In this document: positions 6,831-14,298 of the stretch, piece after piece
Position numbering within the stretch: the first letter of the stretch is position 1
Layout of the letters: the number at the start of each line of letters is the position of its first letter
From: Marinosulfonomonas sp.
Lineage (GTDB): Bacteria; Pseudomonadota; Alphaproteobacteria; Rhodobacterales; Rhodobacteraceae
Direction of reading: 5' to 3'
Length of the DNA: 33,489 nt
Assembly: GCA_026989405.1 (NCBI GenBank)
Contig: JALSJL010000019.1
Coordinates: 1-33,489 of the forward strand
Position numbers and translations under genes: made by a program
Notes under the pieces: generated by a model
Told to the model about the DNA's origin: nothing
What the model saw: the letters and a program-made list of their open reading frames with translations, nothing else
The model's database searches: none

Positions 6831-7963
6831 GCGTTGGGGCGTATTGGTTTTTCTCCCTTGATCTGACTGATGGTCGAGGTGCCGGCGGCTTCGCCAACCT
6901 CGACAAACTGCGCCCTTTCGCCAAGCTCGTCAAACAGCTCGCGCCCGGTGCCGGTCAGGAACGCCTGGGCGCCGAGCGCGCAGATCTCATCGTAAAGCGC
7001 CGCGCGGCGGTCGGCGTCGAGATGGGCGGCCACCTCGTCCAGCAGCAGGATCGGCGGCGCGCCGAAATCCTCGGCCAGCGCGCGGGCGTTGGCGAGGATC
7101 AGCGAGATCAGCAGCGCCTTCTGCTCGCCGGTCGAACATTGGCGCGCGGCAACGCCCTTGGCGGCGTAAGTGGCCAGGAGATCGACGCGGTGCGGCCCGC
7201 TCAGGGTGCGCCCTGCTGCCATGTCACGCGCGCGCCCATTTGCGTAGGCGGTCGACAGGCCCGCCTCGGTTTCGGCCATCTCGCCCTCGTCCGGCCCCGA
7301 AAGCGCCAGATCAGCCGCCGGAAACGCCGTCGCCGCGCCCGCTTGCGCCTGTGCAACCCGCGCCAGCGCCAGCCGCCTATTCGCCATGATGACAGCGCCG
7401 GCAGTGGCCATCTGCGCTTCCAGCGCGCCATACCAGGACGCATCGCCGACCTGGTCCTTCAACAGGCGGTTGCGCTCGCGCATCGCCTTTTCATAGGTCA
7501 GAACCGCCTGCGCGTGCTCCGGCTCGAAACTCATCGTCATCCGATCCAGAAAGCGCCGCCGCCCATCTGCGCCCTCAATCCACAGCCGGTCCATCGACGG
7601 GATCAGCCACAGCATGCGCACCATGCGCCCAAGTGCCAGTTGCGGCGCCGTCTTGCCATCGATGCGAGTCTGGCGCGCAGCCCCCACCTCGGCCCAGGTT
7701 TCAACCTCGTGCAACTGGGACAGGCTTTGCACGATGGCCGAAACCTTCCAGCCCAACGCCTCGGGCCGGCGCGTCAGATCTTCACCGGCGGCGCGGCGCA
7801 GACCGCGGCCCGGTGACAGAAGCGATATCGCCTCAAGCAGGTTGGTCTTCCCGGTGCCGTTGGACCCGAAGATCGCCACCGGGCGGCCATCAAACTTCAG
7901 GGCGGCGCGCAGATGGGACCGGAAATGAGAAAGGGTCAGCGCTTTGACGGCAAGCCCCACCAT
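6827..7963 (-). CDS. recF: DNA replication and repair protein RecF
   Basis: This 378-aa SMC-like ATPase loads RecA at gaps in single-stranded DNA, with RecO and RecR. Walker A is GSNGTGKT (33-40) after the typical N terminus LTLSHFRSHL. The ABC signature region is CSTGEQKALLISLILANA, and Walker B is PPILLLDEVAAHLD. The length is normal. A purine-rich ribosome site lies just before the ATG and is part of the repeat-like element between dnaN and recF. The gene follows dnaN by 53 bp and overlaps the VOC gene by 4 bp, the standard dnaN-recF-gyrB order with one extra gene inserted. Confidence 0.96.
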   Translation of the reverse strand: MVGLAVKALTLSHFRSHLRAALKFDGRPVAIFGSNGTGKTNLLEAISLLSPGRGLRRAAGEDLTRRPEALGWKVSAIVQSLSQLHEVETWAEVGAARQTRIDGKTAPQLALGRMVRMLWLIPSMDRLWIEGADGRRRFLDRMTMSFEPEHAQAVLTYEKAMRERNRLLKDQVGDASWYGALEAQMATAGAVIMANRRLALARVAQAQAGAATAFPAADLALSGPDEGEMAETEAGLSTAYANGRARDMAAGRTLSGPHRVDLLATYAAKGVAARQCSTGEQKALLISLILANARALAEDFGAPPILLLDEVAAHLDADRRAALYDEICALGAQAFLTGTGRELFDELGERAQFVEVGEAAGTSTISQIKGEKPIRPNA

Positions 7964-7973
7964 TCAAGGGCCC

Positions 7974-8012
7974 TTCTTCTTTGCCCAAATATCCCCGCCG
8001 GAGGCTCCGCCC
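7974..8012 (-). repeat. GC-hairpin plus GGGGATATTT intergenic element between dnaN and recF
   Basis: Read on the minus strand from just after the dnaN stop, the element has a compact inverted repeat (CGGAGCCTCCG), then GCGGGGATATTTGGGC, then AAAGAAGAAG. From memory, very similar hairpin-GGATATTT-GAAGAA sequences recur between genes in many Rhodobacterales genomes, often right after stop codons. Only this one copy is evident in the window, so its repeat status rests on that recollection. Its purine tail lies where the recF ribosome site should be. Confidence 0.45.
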
Positions 8013-8016
8013 GATG

Positions 8017-9135
8017 TCACACGCGCATCGGCATGACGACGTAGATCGCGCTTTCGTCATCGCCTTCACGCATCAGGGTCGGATCGCCGGAAGAATTGAA
8101 CAGAAACACCGCATTCTCACGGTCAACCTGGCTGGCGATTTCCAGCAGGTATTTGGCGTTGAAGCCAATCTCCAGCGGTTCATCGGAATAGGCCACGCCC
8201 AGCTCTTCTTCCGCAGCGCCACTGTCAGGCGCATTGACCGACAAGACCAGCCGGTCTTCGTCCAGCGACAGCTTCACGGCCCGCGAGCGCTCGGAAGAAA
8301 CCGTCGCCACCCGGTCGACGGCCTTGGCAAACTCGGCCGCATCCACTTCCATCTTGCGCGTGTTGCCCTGGGGAATGACCCGCGTGTAGTCGGGGAATGT
8401 CCCGTCTATCACCTTCGAGGTCAGGGTGATGTCGGGCGCGGCGAAACGCACCTTGGTCTCGGATACAGACACTGCAATTGTCAGGTCATCATCATCCAGC
8501 AGTTTGCGCAGTTCGGCCACCGTCTTGCGCGGCACGATCACGCCAACCATGCCATCGGCCCCCTCGGGCAAAGGTGCGTCAACGCGCGCCAGACGGTGCC
8601 CGTCGGTGGCGACGCAGCGCAGAACCTGGCCATCTTCGCCAGACGCCACATGCATGTAGACACCATTCAGGTAATAGCGGGTTTCCTCGGTGGAAATGGC
8701 GAATTTCGATTTGTCGAACAACCGGCGCAATACCGGGGCGGCGGCCGAAAAATTCGTTTCATACTCGGACGAAGCCATGACCGGAAAGTCCTCTTTCGGC
8801 AGCGTCGCAAGCGAAAAGTTCGAACGCCCGGCTTCAACCGTAAGCCGCCCCGCGGCCCCATCGTCGGTCAGCGTCACCAGCGCGCCATCGGGCAACTTGC
8901 GCACGATCTCGTGTAGCGTCACCGCCGAAACAGTCGTGGCGCCGGCACGCTCCACCTGGGCTGGCGCCTTGTCGACAACTTCAATGTCCAGATCAGTGGC
9001 CCGAAACGACGCGGTGTCTCCCTCGGCCTCGATCAGCACGTTGGCCAGGATCGGAATGGTGTTTCGACGTTCGACAACCGATTGGGCCTGAGACAAGGCC
9101 TTGAGCAAGGCGCCGCGTTCGATACTGAATTTCAT
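8017..9135 (-). CDS. dnaN: DNA polymerase III beta subunit (sliding clamp)
   Basis: This 372-aa protein forms the dimeric ring that tethers DNA polymerase III to DNA and recruits many replication and repair proteins. The N terminus MKFSIERGALLKALSQAQSVVERRNTIPILANVLIEA and the C terminus (SSGDPTLMREGDDESAIYVVMPMRV) are hallmarks of the family, with three repeated clamp domains of about 120 aa each. An upstream in-frame ATG at 9177 is rejected. The start at 9135 follows GCAGGAG and gives the conserved N terminus. The gene follows dnaA by 117 bp and probably has its own promoter. Confidence 0.97.
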   Translation of the reverse strand: MKFSIERGALLKALSQAQSVVERRNTIPILANVLIEAEGDTASFRATDLDIEVVDKAPAQVERAGATTVSAVTLHEIVRKLPDGALVTLTDDGAAGRLTVEAGRSNFSLATLPKEDFPVMASSEYETNFSAAAPVLRRLFDKSKFAISTEETRYYLNGVYMHVASGEDGQVLRCVATDGHRLARVDAPLPEGADGMVGVIVPRKTVAELRKLLDDDDLTIAVSVSETKVRFAAPDITLTSKVIDGTFPDYTRVIPQGNTRKMEVDAAEFAKAVDRVATVSSERSRAVKLSLDEDRLVLSVNAPDSGAAEEELGVAYSDEPLEIGFNAKYLLEIASQVDRENAVFLFNSSGDPTLMREGDDESAIYVVMPMRV

Positions 9136-9165
9136 GTCCCACTCCTGCAATGTGCCGGGGCGGCG

Positions 9166-9193
9166 AATGTAGCTCATTCACCGCCCGGCTCAA
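9166..9193 (-). promoter_or_regulatory. putative dnaN promoter
   Basis: TTGAGC (9193-9188) and TACATT (9171-9166) on the minus strand have a 16-bp spacer and lie about 30 bases before the dnaN ATG. This would let dnaN, recF and the VOC gene be transcribed apart from dnaA. Consensus match only. Confidence 0.4.
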
Positions 9194-9210
9194 CGATTTT
9201 CTTGGAATTT

Positions 9211-9258
9211 CTGCCGATCAGCCGGCAGCGTCAACCCAAATGGCGTGAAAGCTCACGC
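9211..9258 (-). terminator. tandem stem-loops at the dnaA 3' end
   Basis: Two hairpins lie at the end of dnaA: GCGTGA-gctt-TCACGC (9258-9243), which contains the dnaA TGA stop, and CTGCCG-gctgat-CGGCAG (9228-9211). Neither has a real T tract, so they may pause or partly terminate dnaA transcription, or protect the mRNA end, rather than stop transcription fully. Confidence 0.4.
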
Positions 9259-10620
9259 TTCGAGGGCCCGGCGCAACAGTTCCACATCTTCAGCAATCTG
9301 ATGGTCATGGGCCTTCAGTTCTTCGATGCGGCGCACCCCGTGCATGACCGTGGTATGATCGCGGCCACCGAAACGACGGCCGATCTCGGGCAGACTGCGG
9401 GTGGTCAATTGCTTGGCCAGATACATGGCAACCTGACGCGGCCTGGCTATGACCCGGACACGCCTGGGCCCGATCAGGTCAGACAGGCGGATGTTGTAGT
9501 GGTCCGAGACCCTTCGCTGAATTTCCTCGACTGTCACCTTTCGATTCGAGGCGCGCAGAATGTCCGCCAGGCAGTCCTGCGTCAGCTCCAGCGTGATCTC
9601 GCGCCCGACAAGTGAAGCAAAGGCGAACAGACGCATCAACGCACCTTCCAGCACCCGGACGTTGTTGGAAATGCGATGCGCCAGGAATTCAATGACGCCA
9701 TCATCAATCACCAGGCCCGGATACTGCTTCCTGTATTGTTCGACCTTGCACTGAAGAATGCCAAGCCGCAGTTCATAGTCGGTCGGGTTCAGGTCGACCA
9801 CCAGGCCACACTGCAGCCGCGAAATGATGCGATCCCCCAGCCCCTGGATATCCACCGGCGATCGGTCACCCGAAATGATGATCTGCTTGCCCTGATCAAC
9901 CAGCGCATTGAAGGTATGAAAGAATTCTTCCTGGGTGCTGTCCTTGCCGGCGATGAACTGCACGTCGTCCACCATCAGCACATCCACTGAGCGGAACAGC
10001 TGTTTGAAGTCCATCATCTGCTTGTCGCGCAACGCCCGCACGAAGCGATACATGAACTGCTCGGCCGACAGATAGACGACTTTTCGTTCGGGCGTTCTGG
10101 CCCGCATTTCCCAGGCGATCGCATGCATCAGGTGGGTTTTTCCCAGCCCGACGCCGCCATTCAGGAACAAGGGGTTGAACGTGACCGGCCCACCCTCGGC
10201 CACGCGCCGCGCCGCCGCATGCGCCAGCTCATTCGGCTTGCCGACCACAAAACTGTCAAAGGTAAACCGAGCATCCAACGCCGCGCCGATGCCGTCGCCA
10301 CCTGCAGGCTGCCGGCCGGGAGCGACGGCAGGCTTGGCGCTACGCACGGCAGGGCTTGCCGCAGCGGCGTCGTTGGCGGACCGGTCCACGCAAAACTCGA
10401 TGCGCTGAACCTTGGCCCCGGCCTGCAACAAAAGCCGAAGAATCTGGTCCCCCAAATTCCGACCAACCCAATCTCCGATGAAATTGGTCGGCACGTTGAA
10501 CGTCGCGACACCACCGGTGATTCCGGCAAACTTCAGCGGCTCAATCCAGGTCTTGTATTTGTTTGCCCCAACAATTTCTTGCATTTCCGCCTTAACGCGA
10601 CCCCAGGTGTCTTCTGTCAT
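9253..10620 (-). CDS. dnaA: chromosomal replication initiator protein DnaA
   Basis: This 455-aa AAA+ initiator binds DnaA boxes, forms a filament at the origin and opens it. Domain I is at about residues 1-75 (IVGANKYKTWIEPLKF). A variable Ala/Pro-rich linker follows (about 80-115). The AAA+ domain has Walker A GGVGLGKT (155-162) and Walker B LMVDDVQFIAGK. Domain IV ends with the DnaA signature RPRQVAMYLAKQLTTRSLPEIGRRFGGRDHTTVMHGV. Its ATG overlaps the stop of the upstream rhodanese gene by 4 bp, so its translation is probably coupled to that gene. No DnaA boxes were seen in the flanking gaps, so an origin next to dnaA is not supported here. Confidence 0.98.
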   Translation of the reverse strand: MTEDTWGRVKAEMQEIVGANKYKTWIEPLKFAGITGGVATFNVPTNFIGDWVGRNLGDQILRLLLQAGAKVQRIEFCVDRSANDAAAASPAVRSAKPAVAPGRQPAGGDGIGAALDARFTFDSFVVGKPNELAHAAARRVAEGGPVTFNPLFLNGGVGLGKTHLMHAIAWEMRARTPERKVVYLSAEQFMYRFVRALRDKQMMDFKQLFRSVDVLMVDDVQFIAGKDSTQEEFFHTFNALVDQGKQIIISGDRSPVDIQGLGDRIISRLQCGLVVDLNPTDYELRLGILQCKVEQYRKQYPGLVIDDGVIEFLAHRISNNVRVLEGALMRLFAFASLVGREITLELTQDCLADILRASNRKVTVEEIQRRVSDHYNIRLSDLIGPRRVRVIARPRQVAMYLAKQLTTRSLPEIGRRFGGRDHTTVMHGVRRIEELKAHDHQIAEDVELLRRALEA

Positions 10621-11096
10621 ATGTTCTTGCCCAATTTTCTATCTTGCCAAGACTGGCGCCAGGCCAGCCCCCGGAACTTCCAACCGTTTTGGAACCCCCT
10701 GTGCCCATCTTCGTTCACATCCCCCTCGAACCCTTCGACGACATTGAAACAGTCGACGTCGACGCCGAGACCGGCATACCTGGCGCGCACCGCAGCGGCG
10801 GCGCTTTTCGAGCGAACTCCGGACCGGCAAAGGAACATCAACATGCCGGGGCGGGTGCCGCCCAGCGCTTCCAGAACCTGCTCCGCAAATCGCGGGTTTG
10901 GGGACATTTTCGGAAACGTGGCCCACTCAACGCAGATCAGAGTGTGCCCCAGTTCCGAGAGATCCGGCGCGCCGACAAAAGACCATTCTGCCTGCGTCCT
11001 GACATCAATCAGCCGAGCGTTCTTGTCGTTCTTCAAACGTGTCCAGGCAGCATTCGGCAGAACCTCACCAATGCCCGGAACAATGCCCGTGCTCAT
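10617..11096 (-). CDS. rhodanese-like sulfurtransferase domain protein
   Basis: This 159-aa single-domain rhodanese has the entry motif RLIDVRTQAEWSFVG (about 28-42) and the active-site loop LCRSGVRSKSAA with catalytic Cys90. Such proteins carry a persulfide on the cysteine and pass sulfur to acceptors such as thiols or cyanide, or to tRNA- and cofactor-modifying enzymes. The intact CRSGVRS loop suggests activity. An upstream in-frame codon at 11141 could extend it, but the ATG at 11096 follows GGGGGA and gives a compact domain. It overlaps dnaA by 4 bp and is separated from rpsT by a strong terminator, so rhodanese and dnaA form their own transcription unit. The acceptor is unknown. Confidence 0.9.
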   Translation of the reverse strand: MSTGIVPGIGEVLPNAAWTRLKNDKNARLIDVRTQAEWSFVGAPDLSELGHTLICVEWATFPKMSPNPRFAEQVLEALGGTRPGMLMFLCRSGVRSKSAAAAVRARYAGLGVDVDCFNVVEGFEGDVNEDGHRGFQNGWKFRGLAWRQSWQDRKLGKNI

Positions 11097-11131
11097 CAAC
11101 TGTCCCCCAAGACGATGTGAATCGCAGAGGC

Positions 11132-11161
11132 AAGCTAGCAAGGCGCAAAGGCGGCATGCAA
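11132..11161 (-). promoter_or_regulatory. possible promoter of the rhodanese-dnaA unit
   Basis: TTGCAT (11161-11156) and TAGCTT (11137-11132) on the minus strand have an 18-bp spacer and lie about 35 bases before the rhodanese ATG. An alternative (GTGACA near 11195 with a weak -10) also exists. A promoter is expected here because a terminator closes the rpsT transcript just upstream. Confidence 0.3.
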
Positions 11162-11258
11162 CTTATCTTCTCGCTTGACTCAGAGGTTTGTCACCGCGAA
11201 TCTTCTAAGTGCTTTTGATTGTGTTTTTCTGCCCACAAAAAAAGTTTTTTGCCGAATG

Positions 11259-11281
11259 AAAAAACGCGCCCGAAAGGCGCG
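11259..11281 (-). terminator. rho-independent terminator of rpsT
   Basis: On the minus strand CGCGCC (11281-11276), loop TTTCG and GGCGCG (11270-11265) are followed directly by six T (11264-11259). This is a textbook intrinsic terminator about 28 bases after the rpsT stop codon. It isolates the ribosomal protein transcript from rhodanese-dnaA. Confidence 0.9.
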
Positions 11282-11309
11282 CTTTGCTGATTCTCATTTC
11301 ACCGGAAAG

Positions 11310-11573
11310 TCAGCCGATGGCTTTTACCCGCGATGACAGGCGCGACATTTTGCGCGATGCTGTTTTCTTGTGCATCACACCCTTTGTCACACCGCGCATC
11401 AATTCAGGTTGAACCTGGCGCAGCGCTGTGGCCGCGGCATCCTTGTCACCGGACTCGATGGCTTCCTCGACCTTGCGCAGGAAGGTGCGGATGCGCGAGC
11501 GGCGCGCTTTGTTGATCTGGAAGCGGCGCTCGTTCTGGCGCGCGCGTTTCTTGGACTGAGGCGAATTTGCCAT
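11310..11573 (-). CDS. rpsT: 30S ribosomal protein S20
   Basis: This 87-aa basic protein of the small ribosomal subunit binds 16S rRNA and helps early 30S assembly. MANSPQSKKRARQNERRFQINKARRSRIRTFLRKVEEAI and the C-terminal GVMHKKTASRKMSRLSSRVKAI are diagnostic. An in-frame upstream codon at 11645 would add a non-homologous tail; the ATG at 11573 gives the conserved start MANS. The gene stands alone between its own strong promoter and an intrinsic terminator, next to dnaA as in many Alphaproteobacteria. Confidence 0.98.
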   Translation of the reverse strand: MANSPQSKKRARQNERRFQINKARRSRIRTFLRKVEEAIESGDKDAAATALRQVQPELMRGVTKGVMHKKTASRKMSRLSSRVKAIG

Positions 11574-11616
11574 GCGTATCGTTCCCGCTATTGGGCTGGA
11601 GTAAATCTGAAGCGCG

Positions 11617-11645
11617 CTTCTAGGCCGAGAGCACAACCGAGTCAA
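11617..11645 (-). promoter_or_regulatory. strong rpsT promoter
   Basis: TTGACT (11645-11640) and TAGAAG (11622-11617) on the minus strand are separated by 17 bp, close to the alphaproteobacterial housekeeping consensus and followed by GCGCG. The predicted start of transcription lies about 35-40 bases before the rpsT ATG. Confidence 0.75.
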
Positions 11646-11738
11646 CCGGTGCGGGCCAAGTTTTTCGGTATTCCGACCGGCGGCTCGGCGCTCCCTGCCG
11701 GGCGCTTCTCGCGTCTTTCGGGTCGCAAACAGCGAAGA

Positions 11739-11753
11739 CGCCCGGATCGGGCG
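11739..11753 (-). terminator. weak stem-loop after the enoyl-CoA hydratase gene
   Basis: A perfect 6-bp GC hairpin (CGCCCG-atc-CGGGCG) lies just beyond the stop codon of the enoyl-CoA hydratase gene. It has no T run and a 3-nt loop, so it is at best a rho-assisted or mRNA-end structure. Confidence 0.3.
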
Positions 11754-11764
11754 GATGAGCGGCG

Positions 11765-12541
11765 CTATTTGTCGCGAAACTGCGGTTCGCGTTTTTCCAG
11801 AAAGGCCTGCATGCCCTCTTTCTGATCGCAGGTCGCGAACAGGGCATGAAAGGCCCGGCGTTCGAACAACAGACCTTCGCTCAGCGTGGTTTCATAGGAA
11901 CGGTTCACGGCTTCCTTCACCGTCATCACGGCAAGTGCAGATTTCTCGGCGATCTTCTGCGCAGCACCCATCGCTTCATCCATCAGCTTCTTTGCCGGCA
12001 CAACGCGGCTGACCAGCCCGGAGCGTTCGGCTTCTTCAGCGTCCATGAAACGCCCGGTCAGGTGCATGTCCATCGATTTGGACTTGCCAACGAAGCGCGT
12101 CAGGCGCTGGGTGCCACCGATCCCGGCGACAACGCCCAGGTTGATCTCGGGTTGGCCAAACTTGGCGGTATCGGCGGCGATGATGAAATCGCACATCATT
12201 GCCAGCTCGCACCCGCCACCAAGCGCATAGCCCGCAACCGCCGCGATGATCGGCTTGCGTATGCGGGTGATGGCGTTGGCTTCCTCGGCGAAAAAGTCCT
12301 CGGTGAACATCTCGACGAAGGTCTTCTCCGACATTTCCTTGATGTCGGCCCCGGCCGCAAAAGCCTTTTCGGACCCTGTCAGGACGATACAGCGCACCTT
12401 GTCGTTCTTGTCCGCTTCCCGCAGGGCCTGTGCCAATTCGCCAAGCAGTTCGGAATTCAGCGCGTTAAGGGCATCCGGGCGGTTGAGGCGGATGAGGCAA
12501 ACGTCGTCGGAGATATCGACGATGATCGTTTTGAAGGCCAT
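11765..12541 (-). CDS. enoyl-CoA hydratase (crotonase family)
   Basis: This 258-aa crotonase-fold enzyme adds water to trans-2-enoyl-CoA in fatty acid beta-oxidation or related acyl-CoA pathways. The oxyanion-hole segment AAGADIKEM (about 62-70) and the second hole/active-site segment YALGGGCELAMMCD carry Glu112. PEINLGVVAGIGGTQRL carries Glu132. The two catalytic glutamates are 20 residues apart, as in the rat mitochondrial enzyme (Glu144/Glu164), so hydratase activity rather than only isomerase activity is expected. The length is normal. It lies downstream of mutM on the same strand. Chain-length preference cannot be read from sequence; short-chain is likeliest by resemblance to mitochondrial ECHS1-type enzymes. 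Confidence 0.93.
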   Translation of the reverse strand: MAFKTIIVDISDDVCLIRLNRPDALNALNSELLGELAQALREADKNDKVRCIVLTGSEKAFAAGADIKEMSEKTFVEMFTEDFFAEEANAITRIRKPIIAAVAGYALGGGCELAMMCDFIIAADTAKFGQPEINLGVVAGIGGTQRLTRFVGKSKSMDMHLTGRFMDAEEAERSGLVSRVVPAKKLMDEAMGAAQKIAEKSALAVMTVKEAVNRSYETTLSEGLLFERRAFHALFATCDQKEGMQAFLEKREPQFRDK

Positions 12542-12604
12542 GGAAAGCTCTCGAGTGGTTGCGGTCAGGTCAGAACCCTTAGCAGCCCTGCGCCTGCGTT
12601 CAAG

Positions 12605-13456
12605 CTATCTTTGGCAGGTGGGGCAATAGAAAGACGAACGGCCAGATTGCACGATTCGCGTAATTTCACCTTGGCAATGTGGTGTCGGACAGGGTTGCCC
12701 TTGCCTGTCGTAGACGCGAAAATTGTGCTGAAAATACCCCAGCTCACCGTTGGTTTGCCGGTGATCCCGCAGCGAAGACCCGCCCGATTCGATCGCTTCG
12801 GACAAGACATCGCGAATCGCCGGAACCAGTGTGCGGATGCGCCGCGGTGCAAGATTGGCCGCCTTGCGCCTGGGCGAGATACCCGTGCGGTGCAGCACCT
12901 CGCAGACATATATGTTGCCCAGTCCAGCGACGATTTTCTGATCAAGAAGCGCCGATTTGATCGGCGTATTACGCCCGCGCAGGCAAGCGACAAGATAGGA
13001 TTCGTCAAACCCGTTGCCGAGCGGTTCCGGCCCCAGACCGGCCAGCAACCTGTGCTCGTCAAGATCCGGAGTTGCGCACAGGTCCATTGCCCCGAAGCGC
13101 CGTGCATCATTGAACGTGACGCGCGCGCCGTTTTCCATGTCGAGCACCACATGGTCATGTTTTTCGGGCGTCGGGTGCGCCGCATGAAAACGACCTTGCA
13201 CCGCGCCCGAAATCAGCATCCGGCCCGACATGCCAAGGTGGATGATCAGTGTTTCGCCAGAAGAAAGATCGGCCAGGATATACTTCGCCCGCCGGCGCAG
13301 GCGATCTACCCGCTGGCCCTGCAACCGCTCGCCCATGTCTGCAGGAAACGGCCAGCGCAACCCGGCGCGGCGAATATCGGCGCGCGCTATACGCTGGCCT
13401 TCCATGGCGGGCTGCAAGCCCCGGCGGACGGTTTCGACCTCTGGCAGTTCGGGCAC
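12605..13456 (-). CDS. mutM: formamidopyrimidine-DNA glycosylase (Fpg)
   Basis: This 283-aa bifunctional glycosylase/AP lyase removes 8-oxoguanine and formamidopyrimidines from DNA. The start is GTG at 13456: this puts Pro at residue 2 (PELPEVETV), which must become the N terminus because Pro2 is the Schiff-base nucleophile. The longer in-frame ATG at 13501 would bury it. Glu3, Lys58 in RRAKYILADL, the DEHRLLAGLGPEPL region, the helix-two-turn-helix segment with GLGNIYVCEVL, and a C-terminal zinc finger (C-x4-C and C-x2-C, from about residue 256) are all present. The gene is divergent from ubiE with an 86-bp gap. Confidence 0.97.
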   Translation of the reverse strand: MPELPEVETVRRGLQPAMEGQRIARADIRRAGLRWPFPADMGERLQGQRVDRLRRRAKYILADLSSGETLIIHLGMSGRMLISGAVQGRFHAAHPTPEKHDHVVLDMENGARVTFNDARRFGAMDLCATPDLDEHRLLAGLGPEPLGNGFDESYLVACLRGRNTPIKSALLDQKIVAGLGNIYVCEVLHRTGISPRRKAANLAPRRIRTLVPAIRDVLSEAIESGGSSLRDHRQTNGELGYFQHNFRVYDRQGQPCPTPHCQGEITRIVQSGRSSFYCPTCQR

Positions 13457-13485
13457 TGTTTCCCCCATTTGCGTCGCGCGGTGCA

Positions 13486-13513
13486 TTGTAACGCCCGGCA
13501 AGAGACCTATAAG
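13486..13513 (+). promoter_or_regulatory. putative ubiE-ubiB promoter
   Basis: TTGTAA (13486-13491) and TATAAG (13508-13513) have a 16-bp spacer and lie 29 bases before the ubiE ATG, in the gap shared with divergent mutM. Confidence 0.5.
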
Positions 13514-13542
13514 AAGGACAAGTTTTCAACTGGCGGCAAGAC

Positions 13543-14298
13543 ATGATGCGCAACTCATCCGGCAAAACCACCCATTTCGGCTTTCGCGAGGTGGATGAAG
13601 ACCAGAAGGCCGGCATGGTGCACGGTGTGTTTTCCAACGTCGCCAGCAAATACGACATCATGAATGACGTGATGTCGGCAGGCATCCACCGGATCTGGAA
13701 AGATGCGATGATGGACTGGCTGGCACCACGCAACGGCCAGCGGTTGCTGGATGTGGCCGGCGGCACCGGTGATATCGCATTCCGCTTTCTCAAACGCGCG
13801 CCGGGGGCCGAAGCGGTTGTTCTGGACATGACCGAGGCGATGCTGGTCGAAGGCCGCAAAAGGGCCGAAGCCGAAGCGCTCGCCGACAAGCTGGACTGGG
13901 TGGTGGGCGATGCAATGGCGCTACCCTTCGAGGCCAACAGCTTTGATCGCTACACGATCTCGTTCGGCATTCGTAACGTGACCCGCATCAATGACGCCTT
14001 GTCAGAAGCCTTCCGGGTGCTGCGCCCCGGCGGCCGGCTGATGGTGCTGGAATTCAGCCAGTTGCCCAATGACGCAATGCAGAAAGCCTATGACCTTTAT
14101 TCATTCAACGTCATCCCGCGGATGGGCCAGCTGATTGCCGGCGACCGCGACAGTTACCAATACCTGGTCGAATCCATCCGCAAGTTTCCCGATCAGGAGA
14201 CCTTTGCAGGCATGATCCGCGACGCAGGGTTTGAAAACGTGAAATACCGCAACCTGTCGATGGGGATCGCGGCGCTGCATTCGGGTTGGAAAATCTGA
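13543..14298 (+). CDS. ubiE: ubiquinone/menaquinone C-methyltransferase UbiE
   Basis: This 251-aa SAM-dependent methyltransferase methylates the benzoquinol ring in ubiquinone synthesis. Characteristic segments are THFGFREVDEDQKAGMVHGVF and VASKYDIMNDVMSAGIHRIWK, SAM motif I LLDVAGGTGD (68-77), the UbiE signature ISFGIRNVTRINDALSEAFRVLRPGG, and a tail ending in GIAALHSGWKI. The ATG at 13543 is followed at once by a second ATG; the true start could be either. The stop codon is immediately followed by the ubiB ATG, so the two are a tight operon for one pathway. Confidence 0.97.
   Translation: MMRNSSGKTTHFGFREVDEDQKAGMVHGVFSNVASKYDIMNDVMSAGIHRIWKDAMMDWLAPRNGQRLLDVAGGTGDIAFRFLKRAPGAEAVVLDMTEAMLVEGRKRAEAEALADKLDWVVGDAMALPFEANSFDRYTISFGIRNVTRINDALSEAFRVLRPGGRLMVLEFSQLPNDAMQKAYDLYSFNVIPRMGQLIAGDRDSYQYLVESIRKFPDQETFAGMIRDAGFENVKYRNLSMGIAALHSGWKI

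Noticed and set aside
9136..11309. Replication origin next to dnaA
   Set aside because: No cluster of DnaA boxes (TTATNCACA-like) was seen in the gaps around dnaA, dnaN or rpsT. The AT-rich stretch at 11230-11264 is explained by the rpsT terminator and its flank.
11846..13546. 566-aa open frame antisense to the enoyl-CoA hydratase and mutM genes
   Set aside because: It covers two well-identified genes on the other strand and has an odd composition with no family resemblance; long antisense frames are common at this GC content.
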